A stretch of 64,000 bases of DNA from positions 664,129-728,128 of the forward strand of contig NZ_VMRJ01000001.1 of NCBI RefSeq assembly GCF_007713685.1, in the 5' to 3' direction. Of this stretch, positions 52,190 through 61,121 are shown piece by piece. Position 1 is the stretch's first letter. Every line of letters starts with the position of its first letter. The translations under genes were made by a program, and so were the position numbers. The notes beneath the pieces are model-generated. The model made no database searches. It was given only the letters and a program-made list of their open reading frames with translations, and was not told where the DNA came from. Source of the stretch: Hymenobacter setariae (GTDB lineage Bacteria > Bacteroidota > Bacteroidia > Cytophagales > Hymenobacteraceae).

Positions 52190-53470
52190 TTGTTAATTAA
52201 ACACTTATTATTCCTACTAGCGCTTGCCGCGCCCCTGGCAGCTTTGGCGCAGGCCACCCCTACTCCCAACCGCCTCGATGGCTCGGGCCTCTCGCCCAAC
52301 GCAGCGCAGCTGCCCGCGCCTGGCCGCTACGGCGAAACGGAAGTGGACATCCTAGGTAGCTACTACCAGCAAAACGGCGACCACTCGGCCGTGGAGGGCG
52401 GCATTGGTAGCCAGCACCTTACCGACACAGCGCCGACCATTTTGCTCAACGTGCCGCTCGACTCGACCACCCGCCTGGCGGCCAACGTGGGCATCGACTA
52501 CTACACCTCGGCCTCGTCCGACAAAATCGACCAGGTGATGTCGTCGCCCTCGTCGCACGATGCACGCTACCACGCCGACTTTGGCTTGGCGCGCGTGCTA
52601 GCCGACAAGCTCACCACGGTGGGCCTAGGGGCTGGCGTATCGAAGGAGTATGACTATCTGTCTTTTAATCTGCTAGCCAGCTGGGCGCGGGCTTCCCAAG
52701 ATGGCAACCGGCAGCTGAGCGTGAGCGGGCAGGCGTTTCTGGATAAAATCACGCTCATTACCCCGGCCGAGCTGCGTGTGGGCGGCACCCGCAACAAAAA
52801 CTACGGCTCCGACAACCGCCAAAGCTTCACGCTGTCGGTGGTGTACGCGCAGGTACTTACCAAGCGCCTGCAAGCGTCCATCAGCATCGAGCCGGTGGTG
52901 CAGCGCGGGCTGCTGAGCACGCCGTTTCAACGGGTGTATTTCTTCGACAGCAACCCCGCCCTAGGTACGCCCGGCGCGCTGGGCACGGCCCAGGCCGAGG
53001 TGCTGCCACGCCTGCGCTACAAGTACCCCGCCAGCCTGCGCCTCACCTATTATGCCACCGACCTGGTGCAGCTGCGTGGCTTTTACCGCTTCTACAACGA
53101 TAACTTCGGTATCCGGGCGCACACCTTCGAGCTGGAAGTGCCCGTAAAGGTGACGCCCTTCTTTACGCTTTACCCTTTCTACCGCTACCACACCCAAACG
53201 GCGGCCGACTACTTCGCGCCCTACCTCCAGCACTCGGTCAGGGAGGAGTATTTCACTTCCGATTTTGACTTATCAGCCTTCTCGGCCAATAAGCTGGGGC
53301 TAGGGTTTCGCTACGCGCCGCTCTACGGGCTGGGCCGCTTCAAAACGCCATTCGGGGGTGGCCGCATCACCAAGTTTAAGTCCTTAGATGTGCGTTACGG
53401 CTACTACCGCCAAAGCACCGGCCTGACAGCTAACATCGTCAGCGCCAACCTAGCGTTTACCATGCCCTAG
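52190..53470 (+). CDS. DUF3570 outer-membrane barrel-like protein
   Basis: About 426 residues from TTG 52190, which gives a signal peptide (LIKHLLFLLALAAPLAALAQ); GTG 52136 is in frame but adds a non-signal stretch. DUF3570 members are predicted outer-membrane beta barrels; the sequence has alternating amphipathic strands with aromatic residues (RYGETEVDILGSYYQQNG; SLRLTYYATDLVQLRGFYRFY; PFFTLYPFYRYH) and ends VSANLAFTMP. Last member of the thioredoxin-ApbE-DUF4266 set. Function unknown. Confidence 0.85.
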   Translation: MLIKHLLFLLALAAPLAALAQATPTPNRLDGSGLSPNAAQLPAPGRYGETEVDILGSYYQQNGDHSAVEGGIGSQHLTDTAPTILLNVPLDSTTRLAANVGIDYYTSASSDKIDQVMSSPSSHDARYHADFGLARVLADKLTTVGLGAGVSKEYDYLSFNLLASWARASQDGNRQLSVSGQAFLDKITLITPAELRVGGTRNKNYGSDNRQSFTLSVVYAQVLTKRLQASISIEPVVQRGLLSTPFQRVYFFDSNPALGTPGALGTAQAEVLPRLRYKYPASLRLTYYATDLVQLRGFYRFYNDNFGIRAHTFELEVPVKVTPFFTLYPFYRYHTQTAADYFAPYLQHSVREEYFTSDFDLSAFSANKLGLGFRYAPLYGLGRFKTPFGGGRITKFKSLDVRYGYYRQSTGLTANIVSANLAFTMP

Positions 53471-53521
53471 CCGCGGCGCGCTACCGGGCCGTACTACCTA
53501 TTTCGCTTAGCTAATTTGACT

Positions 53522-54211
53522 ATGCAACACGTGGAGCGGCACCACACGCACCGCCTAGGCTGGCTTCGGGCGGCCGTGCTGGGGGCTAATGATGGCATTA
53601 TTTCTACGGCTAGCCTGGTGGTGGGCGTGGCTGCGGCCAGTGCCACGCCGCACAACGTGCTGCTGACGGGCGTGGCGGGCTTGGTGGCCGGGGCCATGTC
53701 AATGGCAACTGGCGAATACGTGTCCGTTAGTTCGCAGGCCGATTCGGAGCAGGCTGACCTGGCGCGCGAGCAAGAGGAGCTACGCAGCGACCCCATTGCC
53801 GAGCAGCAGGAGCTGGCCGACATTTATGTGGCGCGCGGCCTGGCGCCAGCACTGGCCCTGCAAGTGGCGCAGCAGCTCATGGCCCACGATGCGCTAGGCA
53901 CCCACGCCCGCGAAGAGCTAGGCATCTTCGAAGCCATTGCAGCCAATCCCATTCAGGCGGCGCTGGCGTCGGCGGCCTCATTTATGGTGGGGGCAGCTTT
54001 GCCGCTGGCGGTCATTTTGCTGGCTCCTACCGTGGGACTGGCCTGGACGGTGTCGGTCACGGCCTTGCTTTTTTTAGCGGCCCTAGGGGCGCTGGCTGCC
54101 TATGTGGGTGGCTCGGGCATGTTGCGGGCTGCCGCACGCGTCACCTTTTGGGGCGCGCTGGCCATGGGCCTCACGGCTGCCGTGGGCCACTTTTTCAGCG
54201 TTGCGCCCTAG
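53522..54211 (+). CDS. VIT1/CCC1-family Fe2+/Mn2+ transporter
   Basis: 229 residues from ATG 53522. The first helix pair carries the family motif (LRAAVLGANDGIISTASLVVGV) and AGAMSMATGEYVSVSSQ. A cytoplasmic helical metal-binding insert (ADLAREQEELRSDPIAEQQEL) follows, then three more membrane segments. Such proteins move iron or manganese out of the cytosol. It starts 51 bp after the DUF3570 gene on the same strand, so a link between metal handling and the redox cluster is possible. A terminator follows. Confidence 0.9.
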   Translation: MQHVERHHTHRLGWLRAAVLGANDGIISTASLVVGVAAASATPHNVLLTGVAGLVAGAMSMATGEYVSVSSQADSEQADLAREQEELRSDPIAEQQELADIYVARGLAPALALQVAQQLMAHDALGTHAREELGIFEAIAANPIQAALASAASFMVGAALPLAVILLAPTVGLAWTVSVTALLFLAALGALAAYVGGSGMLRAAARVTFWGALAMGLTAAVGHFFSVAP

Positions 54212-54269
54212 GTAAGGCGAGCTTTATCCTAGCGTTTTTAGGTCCTATTGCTTACTCATGGGCAATTAT

Positions 54270-54306
54270 AAAAAAGGCTTCTCACCGCGGTGAGAAGCCT
54301 TTTTTT
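54270..54306 (+). terminator. Rho-independent terminator
   Basis: AAAAAAGGCTTCTCACC pairs perfectly with GGTGAGAAGCCTTTTTT. Serves the VIT gene, and gldC from the other side. Confidence 0.92.
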
Positions 54307-54334
54307 CTTCCAAGCGAGCGACACCCGCTGCGAA

Positions 54335-54682
54335 TTATAGGTTTGGGCGGTCGTCCTGGCCCTGTTCTTCTAGGTAGTCGGTCAGCTCCTGGCAGAGGGC
54401 GCGCATTTTGGCAGCCATCTTTTGGTCGCTGGTGGCGGTCACGATGGTTTCAGCCATCGAGCCGATGGTATCTACCACAAAATACTTCATGGCATCCGTG
54501 GGCATGTCCTTGGTCCACAGGTCAATCTTCATCGTGCCATCGGCATTGCGGTCCCAGATGGAGATGTTGATGGCTTTGGCAAAATGAATGTCCTGCCCCG
54601 CATCGGTGGCTTGCCAGCTAATAGCTTCCGGTACTTTTTGGTCGTCCAGCGCGATGCTAAAACGGATTTCAGACTTCTTCAT
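54335..54682 (-). CDS. gldC: Gliding motility protein GldC
   Basis: 115 residues. The N-terminus KKSEIRFSIALDDQKVPEAI followed by WQATDAG and the central KIDLWTKDMPTDAMKYF match GldC of Bacteroidota. GldC is a small soluble protein, needed for or improving gliding in Flavobacterium. ATG 54682 is preferred to the GTG one codon earlier. Lies 44 bp downstream of dnaN on the same strand. It supports the placement of the organism in a gliding or T9SS-bearing lineage. Confidence 0.9.
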   Translation of the reverse strand: MKKSEIRFSIALDDQKVPEAISWQATDAGQDIHFAKAINISIWDRNADGTMKIDLWTKDMPTDAMKYFVVDTIGSMAETIVTATSDQKMAAKMRALCQELTDYLEEQGQDDRPNL

Positions 54683-54726
54683 CACAGATTCAAACGTATT
54701 AAAACAGGACCGCCAGCTTAAGCGGC

Positions 54727-55851
54727 TTACACATAGTTGTTAAGCATCACGGGCATCACTAGCATCAGGATGCTTTCGTTTTCATCGGCCTGGGCAGGCA
54801 TCAGCAGGCCGGCGCGGTTGGGCGTGCTCAGCTCTAGGGTGATGTCTTCGGAGTCGATGTTGGACAGCATTTCGAGCAGGAAGCGGGCGTTGAAGCCGAT
54901 TTCCATGTCTTCGCCGTCGTACTGACAGGCCAGCGTTTCCTTGGCTTCGTTCGAGAAGTCCAAGTCTTCGGCCGAAATCACTAGCTCCGAGCTCGTGAGG
55001 CGCAGGCGCACCTGGTGAGTGGTTTTGTTGGAGTAGATGCTGATGCGGCGCACCGAGTTAAGCAGTTCGGCGCGGTTGATGGTCAGCTTGTTGGGGTTGC
55101 TTACCGGAATAACGTTCTCGTAGTCGGGGTAGCGCTCGTCGATGAGGCGGCACACCAGGCGCATCTGGTTGAACGAGAAGAAGGCGTTGCTCTGGTTGAA
55201 CTCGACGCGCACCGGCGCAGCTTCGCTCGGCAGCGAGCTCTTGAGCAAGTTGAAGGCCTTGCGCGGAATGATGAGGTTGGCGGTTTGGCCGGCGCCTACG
55301 TCTTGGCGGCGGTAGCGCAGTAGGCGGTGGCCATCGGTGGCTACGAAGGTCACCTGCTGGTCGGCTAGCTGCACCAGAATGCCCGTCATGGCGGGGCGCA
55401 GCTCGTCGGTGCTTACCGCGAAGATGGTCTTGTTGATGGCCCGCGCCAGCGACGACGACGGGATTTCGACCGGGGCCGAACCTTTCACCACCGGCACGCG
55501 GGGGAAGTCAGCGGCGTTCTCGCCGGCCAGCTTGTAGCGCCCGTTGGCCGAGCTGATTTCGATATTGTAGGTTTCCTCGTCCAGCGTGAAGGTCACGGGC
55601 TGGTCAGGCAGGTTCTTGAGCGTGTCGAGCAGGATGCGGGCCGGGGCCGCGATGCGCCCTGCCTCCTGGGCCTCGATGGGCAGCTCAGTAATCATGCTCG
55701 TTTCGAGGTCAGAGGCCGTAATCGTCAGCTTGCCCGGCTCAATCTCGAAGAGAAAATTCTCCAGAATCGGCACCACGGGGTTGTTCGTAACCACGCCGTT
55801 GATGCTCTGGAGCTGCTTGAGCAGGGCCGAGGACGAAACGATGAATTTCAT
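54727..55851 (-). CDS. dnaN: DNA polymerase III beta subunit (sliding clamp)
   Basis: Ring-shaped processivity clamp. 374 residues, normal. Family features: MKFIVSSSALLKQLQSINGVV at the start, EIEPGKLTITASDLETSM, VATDGHRLL in the middle domain, and the C-terminal MLVMPVMLN that lines the partner-binding pocket. A TATCTTTG element 38 bp upstream is the likely promoter. dnaA is not in the window, so the gene is separated from the usual origin cluster. Confidence 0.97.
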   Translation of the reverse strand: MKFIVSSSALLKQLQSINGVVTNNPVVPILENFLFEIEPGKLTITASDLETSMITELPIEAQEAGRIAAPARILLDTLKNLPDQPVTFTLDEETYNIEISSANGRYKLAGENAADFPRVPVVKGSAPVEIPSSSLARAINKTIFAVSTDELRPAMTGILVQLADQQVTFVATDGHRLLRYRRQDVGAGQTANLIIPRKAFNLLKSSLPSEAAPVRVEFNQSNAFFSFNQMRLVCRLIDERYPDYENVIPVSNPNKLTINRAELLNSVRRISIYSNKTTHQVRLRLTSSELVISAEDLDFSNEAKETLACQYDGEDMEIGFNARFLLEMLSNIDSEDITLELSTPNRAGLLMPAQADENESILMLVMPVMLNNYV

Positions 55852-55889
55852 AAATATAAGCTAGACAGGAGCCGGGGTTTGGGAAGGAG

Positions 55890-55897
55890 CAAAGATA
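55890..55897 (-). promoter_or_regulatory. TATCTTTG -7 element of dnaN
   Basis: Perfect TAnnTTTG match on the minus strand, 38 bp before the dnaN ATG, in a gap that otherwise holds nothing obvious. Confidence 0.6.
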
Positions 55898-56154
55898 CGC
55901 CCGGCGGGCGGGGTTTAGAAAAGCTTGTGCTTTGGCTTGGGGCAACAACGCCTGGCTTATTTTTCGACCGCGTAGAAGATGTTGCTGATAGCAATCAACT
56001 TAGCTCAACAATGGCACTTTCTAGCTTCTGTGTTCAAAAACCACTCGCTCGGCGAAGCAGCCCTGCTACTACGGGCCCTAGACAGGCGTATGCCCCTAGG
56101 GCCGGCGGCGGGCTCTCCTGTGTTTAATGCAATGCCGCAAGATGAGGAGTGGGT
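55898..56154. other. Intergenic region upstream of dnaN
   Basis: Holds the dnaN promoter at its left edge and an 8-bp inverted repeat (GGCCCTAG/CTAGGGCC) at 56074-56103 that may end transcripts of the SGNH gene. No convincing gene. Confidence 0.35.
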
Positions 56155-57285
56155 TCATGGCAGCTGGTTGAGAAAGTCGCCATACCCATTGCCGACCAGC
56201 GCGCCCCCGTCGCTGTTCCAATGCAGCTGGTCTTGGGTGGTAGCAGTCACGTTGGCGGGCGTGATGCCGGCGAGGTGGTACGCATCCCAGTGCGGCAGGC
56301 CTAGGTAGTCGGCCGTGGTCATCAGGGCCTGGCAGCCGGCTTCCAGGGTTAGGCCATAGTGATTGGCCGCGGGCGGCACAGGCTCATTGGCATACACCCC
56401 GCGCCAAGTGTCATTGAGCACAATGATGGGGAGATTGCTGTCGAGCGCACGAATCTTACCGACCACGTATTTCAGGTCGCCACAAATAGTGTTCATGTCT
56501 GGTGTGTCGGTGACCTGGCCAGCCGTCGAAAAGCCGTGGCCGTAGTCGTTGGTGGGGCCCTCGATAGATACAAAGGCGGCGCCGGCTACATCGGCAGCGG
56601 TTAGGTCGTCGGCCATCGTGCGCAGCAGTTGGCCGGGCACGCCTTTGTTAACGATGGTTGCCAGCCCAGTGCGCGCCTGCATATAGTCTACATACACGTG
56701 CTGAAACGTGAGGGACGTGCCCAGCAACACCGCTTTTTTGCCTTTAAATGGCTGCTTACCGCCCGCGTTGCTTTTAAAAAACGGCTTATAATTGGCGGGT
56801 ACCTTGCCCCCGTAGATGAGCATGGTAGTTGGCAGGGCGCCGGTTTGGATGGAAATTCGCACGTAGGCGGCTTCCTCGGGTGCGATGCCATCGCCAAAAG
56901 GCGCCAAAAACTCTTTATCAGCGTCATACCAGGCGCTGTGTACCAAGTTATTATTAGAGGCGTAGCGCACCCCCGGTACTACCGGGTAATAGGCAGAGGC
57001 GCTGAAGCTTGGCACGGTGTATTCGGTGCCGTAATAGCGCTCATTGATGGCGTACCCCGCCTCATTGCCGGGGTCGGTGGGGTTCAAAATATTATCGCCG
57101 TCCTGTGCATTAGCTGCATTGGCAGCGCTCAGTGATTTTGCGGCGGCACTGCCGGTGGTGTTTTTCGAGTGCTGGACCGCCGCGGTCTGGGTCGGCGGCA
57201 CTTCTGTTTTTTGCTGCGCACAGCCTGGCGAGCCAAGGCCCAGGCAGGCCACGGCCAGGGATAACAAATACTTTCTCAACGCCAT
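56155..57285 (-). CDS. SGNH/GDSL-family lipoprotein hydrolase
   Basis: 376 residues from ATG 57285, which gives a lipoprotein signal with lipobox GSPGC (MALRKYLLSLAVACLGLGSPGC). The SGNH blocks are visible: VLLGTSLTFQHVYVD (Ser), GVPGQLLRTM (Gly), EGPTNDYGHG (Asn) and QLHWNSDGGALVGN (the His block, with Asp-His arrangement slightly modified). A ~150-residue beta domain precedes it. Likely deacetylates or de-esterifies a polysaccharide at the cell surface or periplasm. Divergent from GH43. Confidence 0.82.
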   Translation of the reverse strand: MALRKYLLSLAVACLGLGSPGCAQQKTEVPPTQTAAVQHSKNTTGSAAAKSLSAANAANAQDGDNILNPTDPGNEAGYAINERYYGTEYTVPSFSASAYYPVVPGVRYASNNNLVHSAWYDADKEFLAPFGDGIAPEEAAYVRISIQTGALPTTMLIYGGKVPANYKPFFKSNAGGKQPFKGKKAVLLGTSLTFQHVYVDYMQARTGLATIVNKGVPGQLLRTMADDLTAADVAGAAFVSIEGPTNDYGHGFSTAGQVTDTPDMNTICGDLKYVVGKIRALDSNLPIIVLNDTWRGVYANEPVPPAANHYGLTLEAGCQALMTTADYLGLPHWDAYHLAGITPANVTATTQDQLHWNSDGGALVGNGYGDFLNQLP

Positions 57286-57640
57286 AATGCGCACTACTAA
57301 GGTTAGGTCTTTTAGTTTGTTGGCAGCCCCGGCAGCTAGGTGTGCGGCATGGCGAGAGCTGGGAATTGCGTAGAGACCACGGGCTGCTGGGGCCATAACT
57401 AGTGAATAGTCCTGCTTGTTCGGCCAGCCGGCGTATTAGCGCTAAGCGGCCGCCACAGCCACCTAGGCGAGTGCGCCGGGTAGCTTCTGGCAGCGGGCAA
57501 CGCCCCACAAACTATTGGTTGCTGATTTTGGCGTAGATTTTTGACCGATTTAGCGACCTGCAGCCGGTGGGCAAGGGCCCTAGTTTTGCCAGGCAGGGCT
57601 GATTCGCAAGGGCCCTGCACTTACCTCCCACCCACGTAGC
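57286..57640. other. Divergent promoter region between the SGNH lipoprotein and GH43 genes
   Basis: 355 bp without a credible gene. The two polysaccharide-active genes are likely to share regulation here. I saw no perfect palindrome of LacI type and no clear TAnnTTTG element. Confidence 0.35.
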
Positions 57641-58639
57641 ATGAAAAATAGTTGGTTAGCCGTACTCGGCTGCGCGCTGCCGCTGCTAGCAGCAGCCCAG
57701 AAACCGGCTGTCCCGGTTATTCGCAAGAATATTCCGTTGGACTCCATTGGGCTGAGTGACCCATTTATTCTGGCCGATGCCAAAACGCACCAATACTATA
57801 TGACGGGCACCGGGGGCATGCTTTGGAAAAGCCCCGACCTAAAAACCTGGGAAGGCCCCTACCAAGTAGCCCGGCCCGACCCTACCTCCTGGATGGGCCC
57901 CAAACCCATGATTTGGGCGGCCGAGATTCATCCCTTCAAAGGCAAGTATTATTACTTCGCCACCTTCACCAACCGGAATATTAAGATTGACACCGTGCAG
58001 GGCAGCGCCCTAGAGCGCCGCGCCAGCCACGTGCTTGTCAGCAACCAGCCCACCGGGCCCTACGTGCCCATGGGCGATGCCACGTACTTGCCGGCCAACA
58101 AGTCTACCCTAGACGGCACGTTTTGGATTGATAAAGATGGCAAGCCCTACCTGGTGTATTGCCACGAATGGGTGCAAAATCAGGATGGCACCGTTGAGAA
58201 AATAGAGCTAAAACCCGACCTAAGCGGGACCCTAGGTACCGGCCAAGTCTTATTCAAGGCCAGCGCCGCGCCCTGGAGCCGCGAAAATCCACGCACTGGC
58301 CCTGCCCGCCCCAACAAAGTAACCGATGGCCCTTACCTGTTCCGGACTAAAACCGGCCGCCTAGGTATGCTCTGGACCAGCTGGGTATATGATGTATACA
58401 CTCAAGGCGTAGCCTATTCCCGCAGCGGCACCCTCGATGGCCCCTGGCTGCAAGAGGCCGCCCCCATTACGCCGCCCAACTACGGGCATGGCATGCTCTT
58501 TCGCACGTTTGAGGGCAAGCTGCTCATGTCCCTGCACAGCCACAAAGACATAAAGGGGCACTACCGCCGCATCCCGCACTTGTTTGAGGTCGATGTATCG
58601 GGCGATAAGCTGGTGCTTGGTCAGCCTTATCGGCCGTAG
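57641..58639 (+). CDS. Glycoside hydrolase family 43
   Basis: 332 residues. A signal peptide (KNSWLAVLGCALPLLAAAQ) precedes a five-bladed propeller with the GH43 acids: general base Asp in LSDPFILAD, a pKa-modulating Asp in LDGTFWIDKDGKPYLVY, and the Glu in DGPYLFR-region. IWAAEIHPFKGKYYYF is the characteristic blade-2 strand. Hydrolyses arabinan, xylan or galactan side chains; the exact substrate is open. Exported, probably periplasmic. Confidence 0.88.
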   Translation: MKNSWLAVLGCALPLLAAAQKPAVPVIRKNIPLDSIGLSDPFILADAKTHQYYMTGTGGMLWKSPDLKTWEGPYQVARPDPTSWMGPKPMIWAAEIHPFKGKYYYFATFTNRNIKIDTVQGSALERRASHVLVSNQPTGPYVPMGDATYLPANKSTLDGTFWIDKDGKPYLVYCHEWVQNQDGTVEKIELKPDLSGTLGTGQVLFKASAAPWSRENPRTGPARPNKVTDGPYLFRTKTGRLGMLWTSWVYDVYTQGVAYSRSGTLDGPWLQEAAPITPPNYGHGMLFRTFEGKLLMSLHSHKDIKGHYRRIPHLFEVDVSGDKLVLGQPYRP

Positions 58640-59017
58640 CCTATGCAAGCGTTAGCCCAGCTCGACGACCCTAGGTGGCTAGCACAGCTTTCGGCAGATG
58701 CAGGCCGAACTGCTAAACAGCTGCCAAAGGTGATAGCAGCAGGGCCAACAAATACAACTAATTATTGTCCTAAAACCAATCTTTTTTAGTTTTTTCACCA
58801 GGCTACATTGCGCTCTAAAGCATGGCATATGCGGTGCTAGGCCAGTTTTTAGAGTTCGGCCCACTCCACAGCGCCCGGATAAGCTGGCAAGAAGCCATGT
58901 CGTAAAATCAAGTTAATTGTCCTTGGTAACTGCGCGCAGGGTCGCGTCCTTTGATATCATTCCTGCAACGCTACGCGGCGCATCTCTACTATCTATTCCC
59001 ACCCTAGGTCAATTACC
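58640..59017. other. Intergenic region, no gene seen
   Basis: About 380 bp, moderately AT-rich. Short frames on the minus strand have no features. No hairpin terminator is obvious after GH43. Confidence 0.35.
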
Positions 59018-59176
59018 ATGAAAATTCTGTTTTTAGTTGCCTCCATATGGTCAGGCGGTGGGGTTGCAGTTTACCACATCTTACCACTGTGGGCTTTGGT
59101 GGTTTATGGACTGCTTTCGCTCTTCTATCTGGCCACGTGGCTGACGCTGCGGCGCGGCTTTTACCCAGTAAAATAG
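59018..59176 (+). CDS. Small membrane protein, 52 aa
   Basis: Starts MKILFLVASIWSGGGVAVYH, then one long hydrophobic helix (LWALVVYGLLSLFYLATW) and a basic end LRRGFYPVK, so N-out or two short helices are possible. Codon use is like the neighbours, and a strong terminator follows 40 bp downstream, which supports expression. Function unknown. Confidence 0.6.
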   Translation: MKILFLVASIWSGGGVAVYHILPLWALVVYGLLSLFYLATWLTLRRGFYPVK

Positions 59177-59215
59177 CCAAGCTCACGGCGTACTCTCAAC
59201 TACTTTTTTACCACC

Positions 59216-59244
59216 AAAAACCCCGCTTACCCAGCGGGGTTTTT
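59216..59244 (+). terminator. Rho-independent terminator
   Basis: AAAAACCCCGCT pairs with AGCGGGGTTTTT, 5-nt loop. Strong on both strands. Confidence 0.9.
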
Positions 59245-59304
59245 CTTTGCCCGGCCGCTAAGCGCTTAGCAGCCTGCTCCTAGGTTACTTCAGCGCGCCT
59301 TTGC

Positions 59305-59367
59305 GCCCCCTAGCCGCATAACTGGTCTTGGCGGGCGGCCATTACGAAGGGTGTGCGGCTAGGGGGC
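59305..59367. repeat. Perfect 14-bp inverted repeat with 35-nt centre
   Basis: Arms GCCCCCTAGCCGCA (59305-59318) and TGCGGCTAGGGGGC (59354-59367). No T tract. The GC-rich centre could fold further. Position: between the small membrane protein terminator and the 59483 gene, so it may be a leader structure of the latter. Confidence 0.7.
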
Positions 59368-59482
59368 TGGCCATAAGCTGTAGGGGCAGTGGTGCCTCAG
59401 CTGCAGGCCGGGAAGAAGCTACGTGCAAGCACACTTGCAAAGGCTTTGTCAATACTGGCCAGTGTTTTGCTAAGCTGCACAC

Positions 59483-59776
59483 ATGAAATATTTTACTCAT
59501 CGCTACTGGTCCTGCTTTTCCATCCTACTGCTTGCGGGCTTGCTACCTCGGCTAGCGCACGCCGAGGATTTAAAAGCAGTCAATATTTTATTTCAACTTG
59601 CCCTGCTCGGCATCGTGCTGCTAGCTATGGCGTTACTCCTGCTCGCCTTGCCTTTTGTACTAGCAGCCAAGTGGAAGCGGCTGTCTACGGAGGCAAGATG
59701 GCTCGGGGTAGTGAGTTGGTTGGGAGTACTCATGCTGACTGGTAACATCCTTCGGGCAGGGCTTGGCTCGCTCTGA
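59483..59776 (+). CDS. Small exported membrane protein, 97 aa
   Basis: A signal peptide (FSILLLAGLLPRLAHA) is followed by two hydrophobic helices (LFQLALLGIVLLAMALLLLALPFVLAA; LGVVSWLGVLMLTGNIL) separated by a basic loop KWKRLSTEARW. Function unknown. Confidence 0.68.
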   Translation: MKYFTHRYWSCFSILLLAGLLPRLAHAEDLKAVNILFQLALLGIVLLAMALLLLALPFVLAAKWKRLSTEARWLGVVSWLGVLMLTGNILRAGLGSL

Positions 59777-59906
59777 GGTAAGGAGCGGCCTCAGGAAAAG
59801 TGGGCAACATTATTACCAGGTAGCAGGACACTCCCTAGGCGCCATCGGGGCTCAACTACAGGACAAGACTGCATCCCCACCTAGGGTCGCGGCCTTGCGT
59901 GAGTGC

Positions 59907-60608
59907 TTAGCTCTTATTAACTAAGTAACTGAGCGACACTTGAAATGCTCGGTTATAAGCAGTAGGCTGATTATCATACACCTGCCCATTGTACTGATAA
60001 GGAACCGCCGAATTGCGCAGTCCCAGACTATAGCTGGCTTGTACCTGCACTCCCTTTACGCGGTAGCCTACGCCAGCTTGCAGGCCGCCATCAAAACGCT
60101 GCGCATATCTGTTGTCTCCATCAGACGCAACGCTGGCTGGCTTTATTTTTCCTCTCACCTCCTCGAAACTACTAATCTTATCGCTGTAATTGCCTCCTAC
60201 GAGCAGGCTCACATACGGCCCCGCAAAGACTTGGAAGCCTTGCCCATCGCGCCCCAGGGTGAAAGCTAGGTTGAGCGGCAGCGTCAAGTAGTTGAGGCGT
60301 ACTTCTTCCTCGTAGGAGGTGGCCATATCGATAAGGAGCCGGTAGCCCGAGGTGCGGTAACCTTTTTGAGAAAACAGCAGGCTAGGCTGCACGGCAAAGT
60401 GGCCAAACTGCACTGTGCTAGTTAGCCCTGCCTCAAAGCCTAGGCGGCGCGTAGCAGAAGCCTGCTCGGGAAAGGCCCGCTCTGCCGTTGAGAAATGACC
60501 GGTGGAAACATTTAGCCCAACGCGCGGACCTATACTGAATGTAGTTTGCGCCTGTGCCGCACTAGCTAGCGCTAGGCCGCTAACTACGAGGAGAAGAAAT
60601 TGCTTCAT
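59907..60608 (-). CDS. Outer-membrane beta-barrel protein (PorT-like)
   Basis: 233 residues from ATG 60608, giving a signal peptide (FLLLVVSGLALASAAQAQ). The pattern FSIGPRVGLNVSTG, QFGHFAVQPSLLFSQKGYR, NYLTLPLNLAF and FAGPYVSLLVGG belongs to the outer-membrane protein beta-barrel family that includes PorT, which serves type IX secretion. Ends SLSYLVNKS. Specific role not readable. Confidence 0.85.
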   Translation of the reverse strand: MKQFLLLVVSGLALASAAQAQTTFSIGPRVGLNVSTGHFSTAERAFPEQASATRRLGFEAGLTSTVQFGHFAVQPSLLFSQKGYRTSGYRLLIDMATSYEEEVRLNYLTLPLNLAFTLGRDGQGFQVFAGPYVSLLVGGNYSDKISSFEEVRGKIKPASVASDGDNRYAQRFDGGLQAGVGYRVKGVQVQASYSLGLRNSAVPYQYNGQVYDNQPTAYNRAFQVSLSYLVNKS

Positions 60609-61121
60609 AAAAAACAAGGAAAAGTAGCTTCTTGGTGAGCCACTGGGCGGGCAAACGGTTGCAGTAAGCGGCAATAAAATGGTACCCTGGTAATTAGCTT
60701 CTCCCCTACTGCCCTGACTTACGAAGGCCTCGCAAGCCAACTATACTACTTACCTAGGTGGCCACTCTATCTGCCCCGAGCTTATGTCTCATACTAGGGC
60801 CTTTATGCACGTCAGCCACTCCCTTGTGACATGCATTTCGCCGGATAGTAGCCCTCATAAGGCTCCAACCTGTTAGTATTTGCCATAATTATAACAGGAC
60901 AGCCTAGCACTATTACAAGCGCATTCTGCCTGGTAGCCGTGTCGCTTTTAGGGTGCCTTTGTCCCTGTGCAGCAGCACACTGCATCGTAGGTTTGACTGT
61001 CCTTCCGCCTTGGTCAGCGCCCCCACGTTATTCCGAGCTAAGCGCGACCGCCGTACTCTGCCATCCTTCCGGAATAAGGTCTTCTTATTCCTCCTTTTCC
61101 ACTCCCACCCAATCCTTTACC
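60609..61121. other. Divergent intergenic region (outer-membrane protein / endoglycosidase)
   Basis: 513 bp. Holds both promoters. An in-frame extension of the endoglycosidase frame to 60939 lacks a signal sequence and I reject it. No terminators or palindromes of note. Confidence 0.35.
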
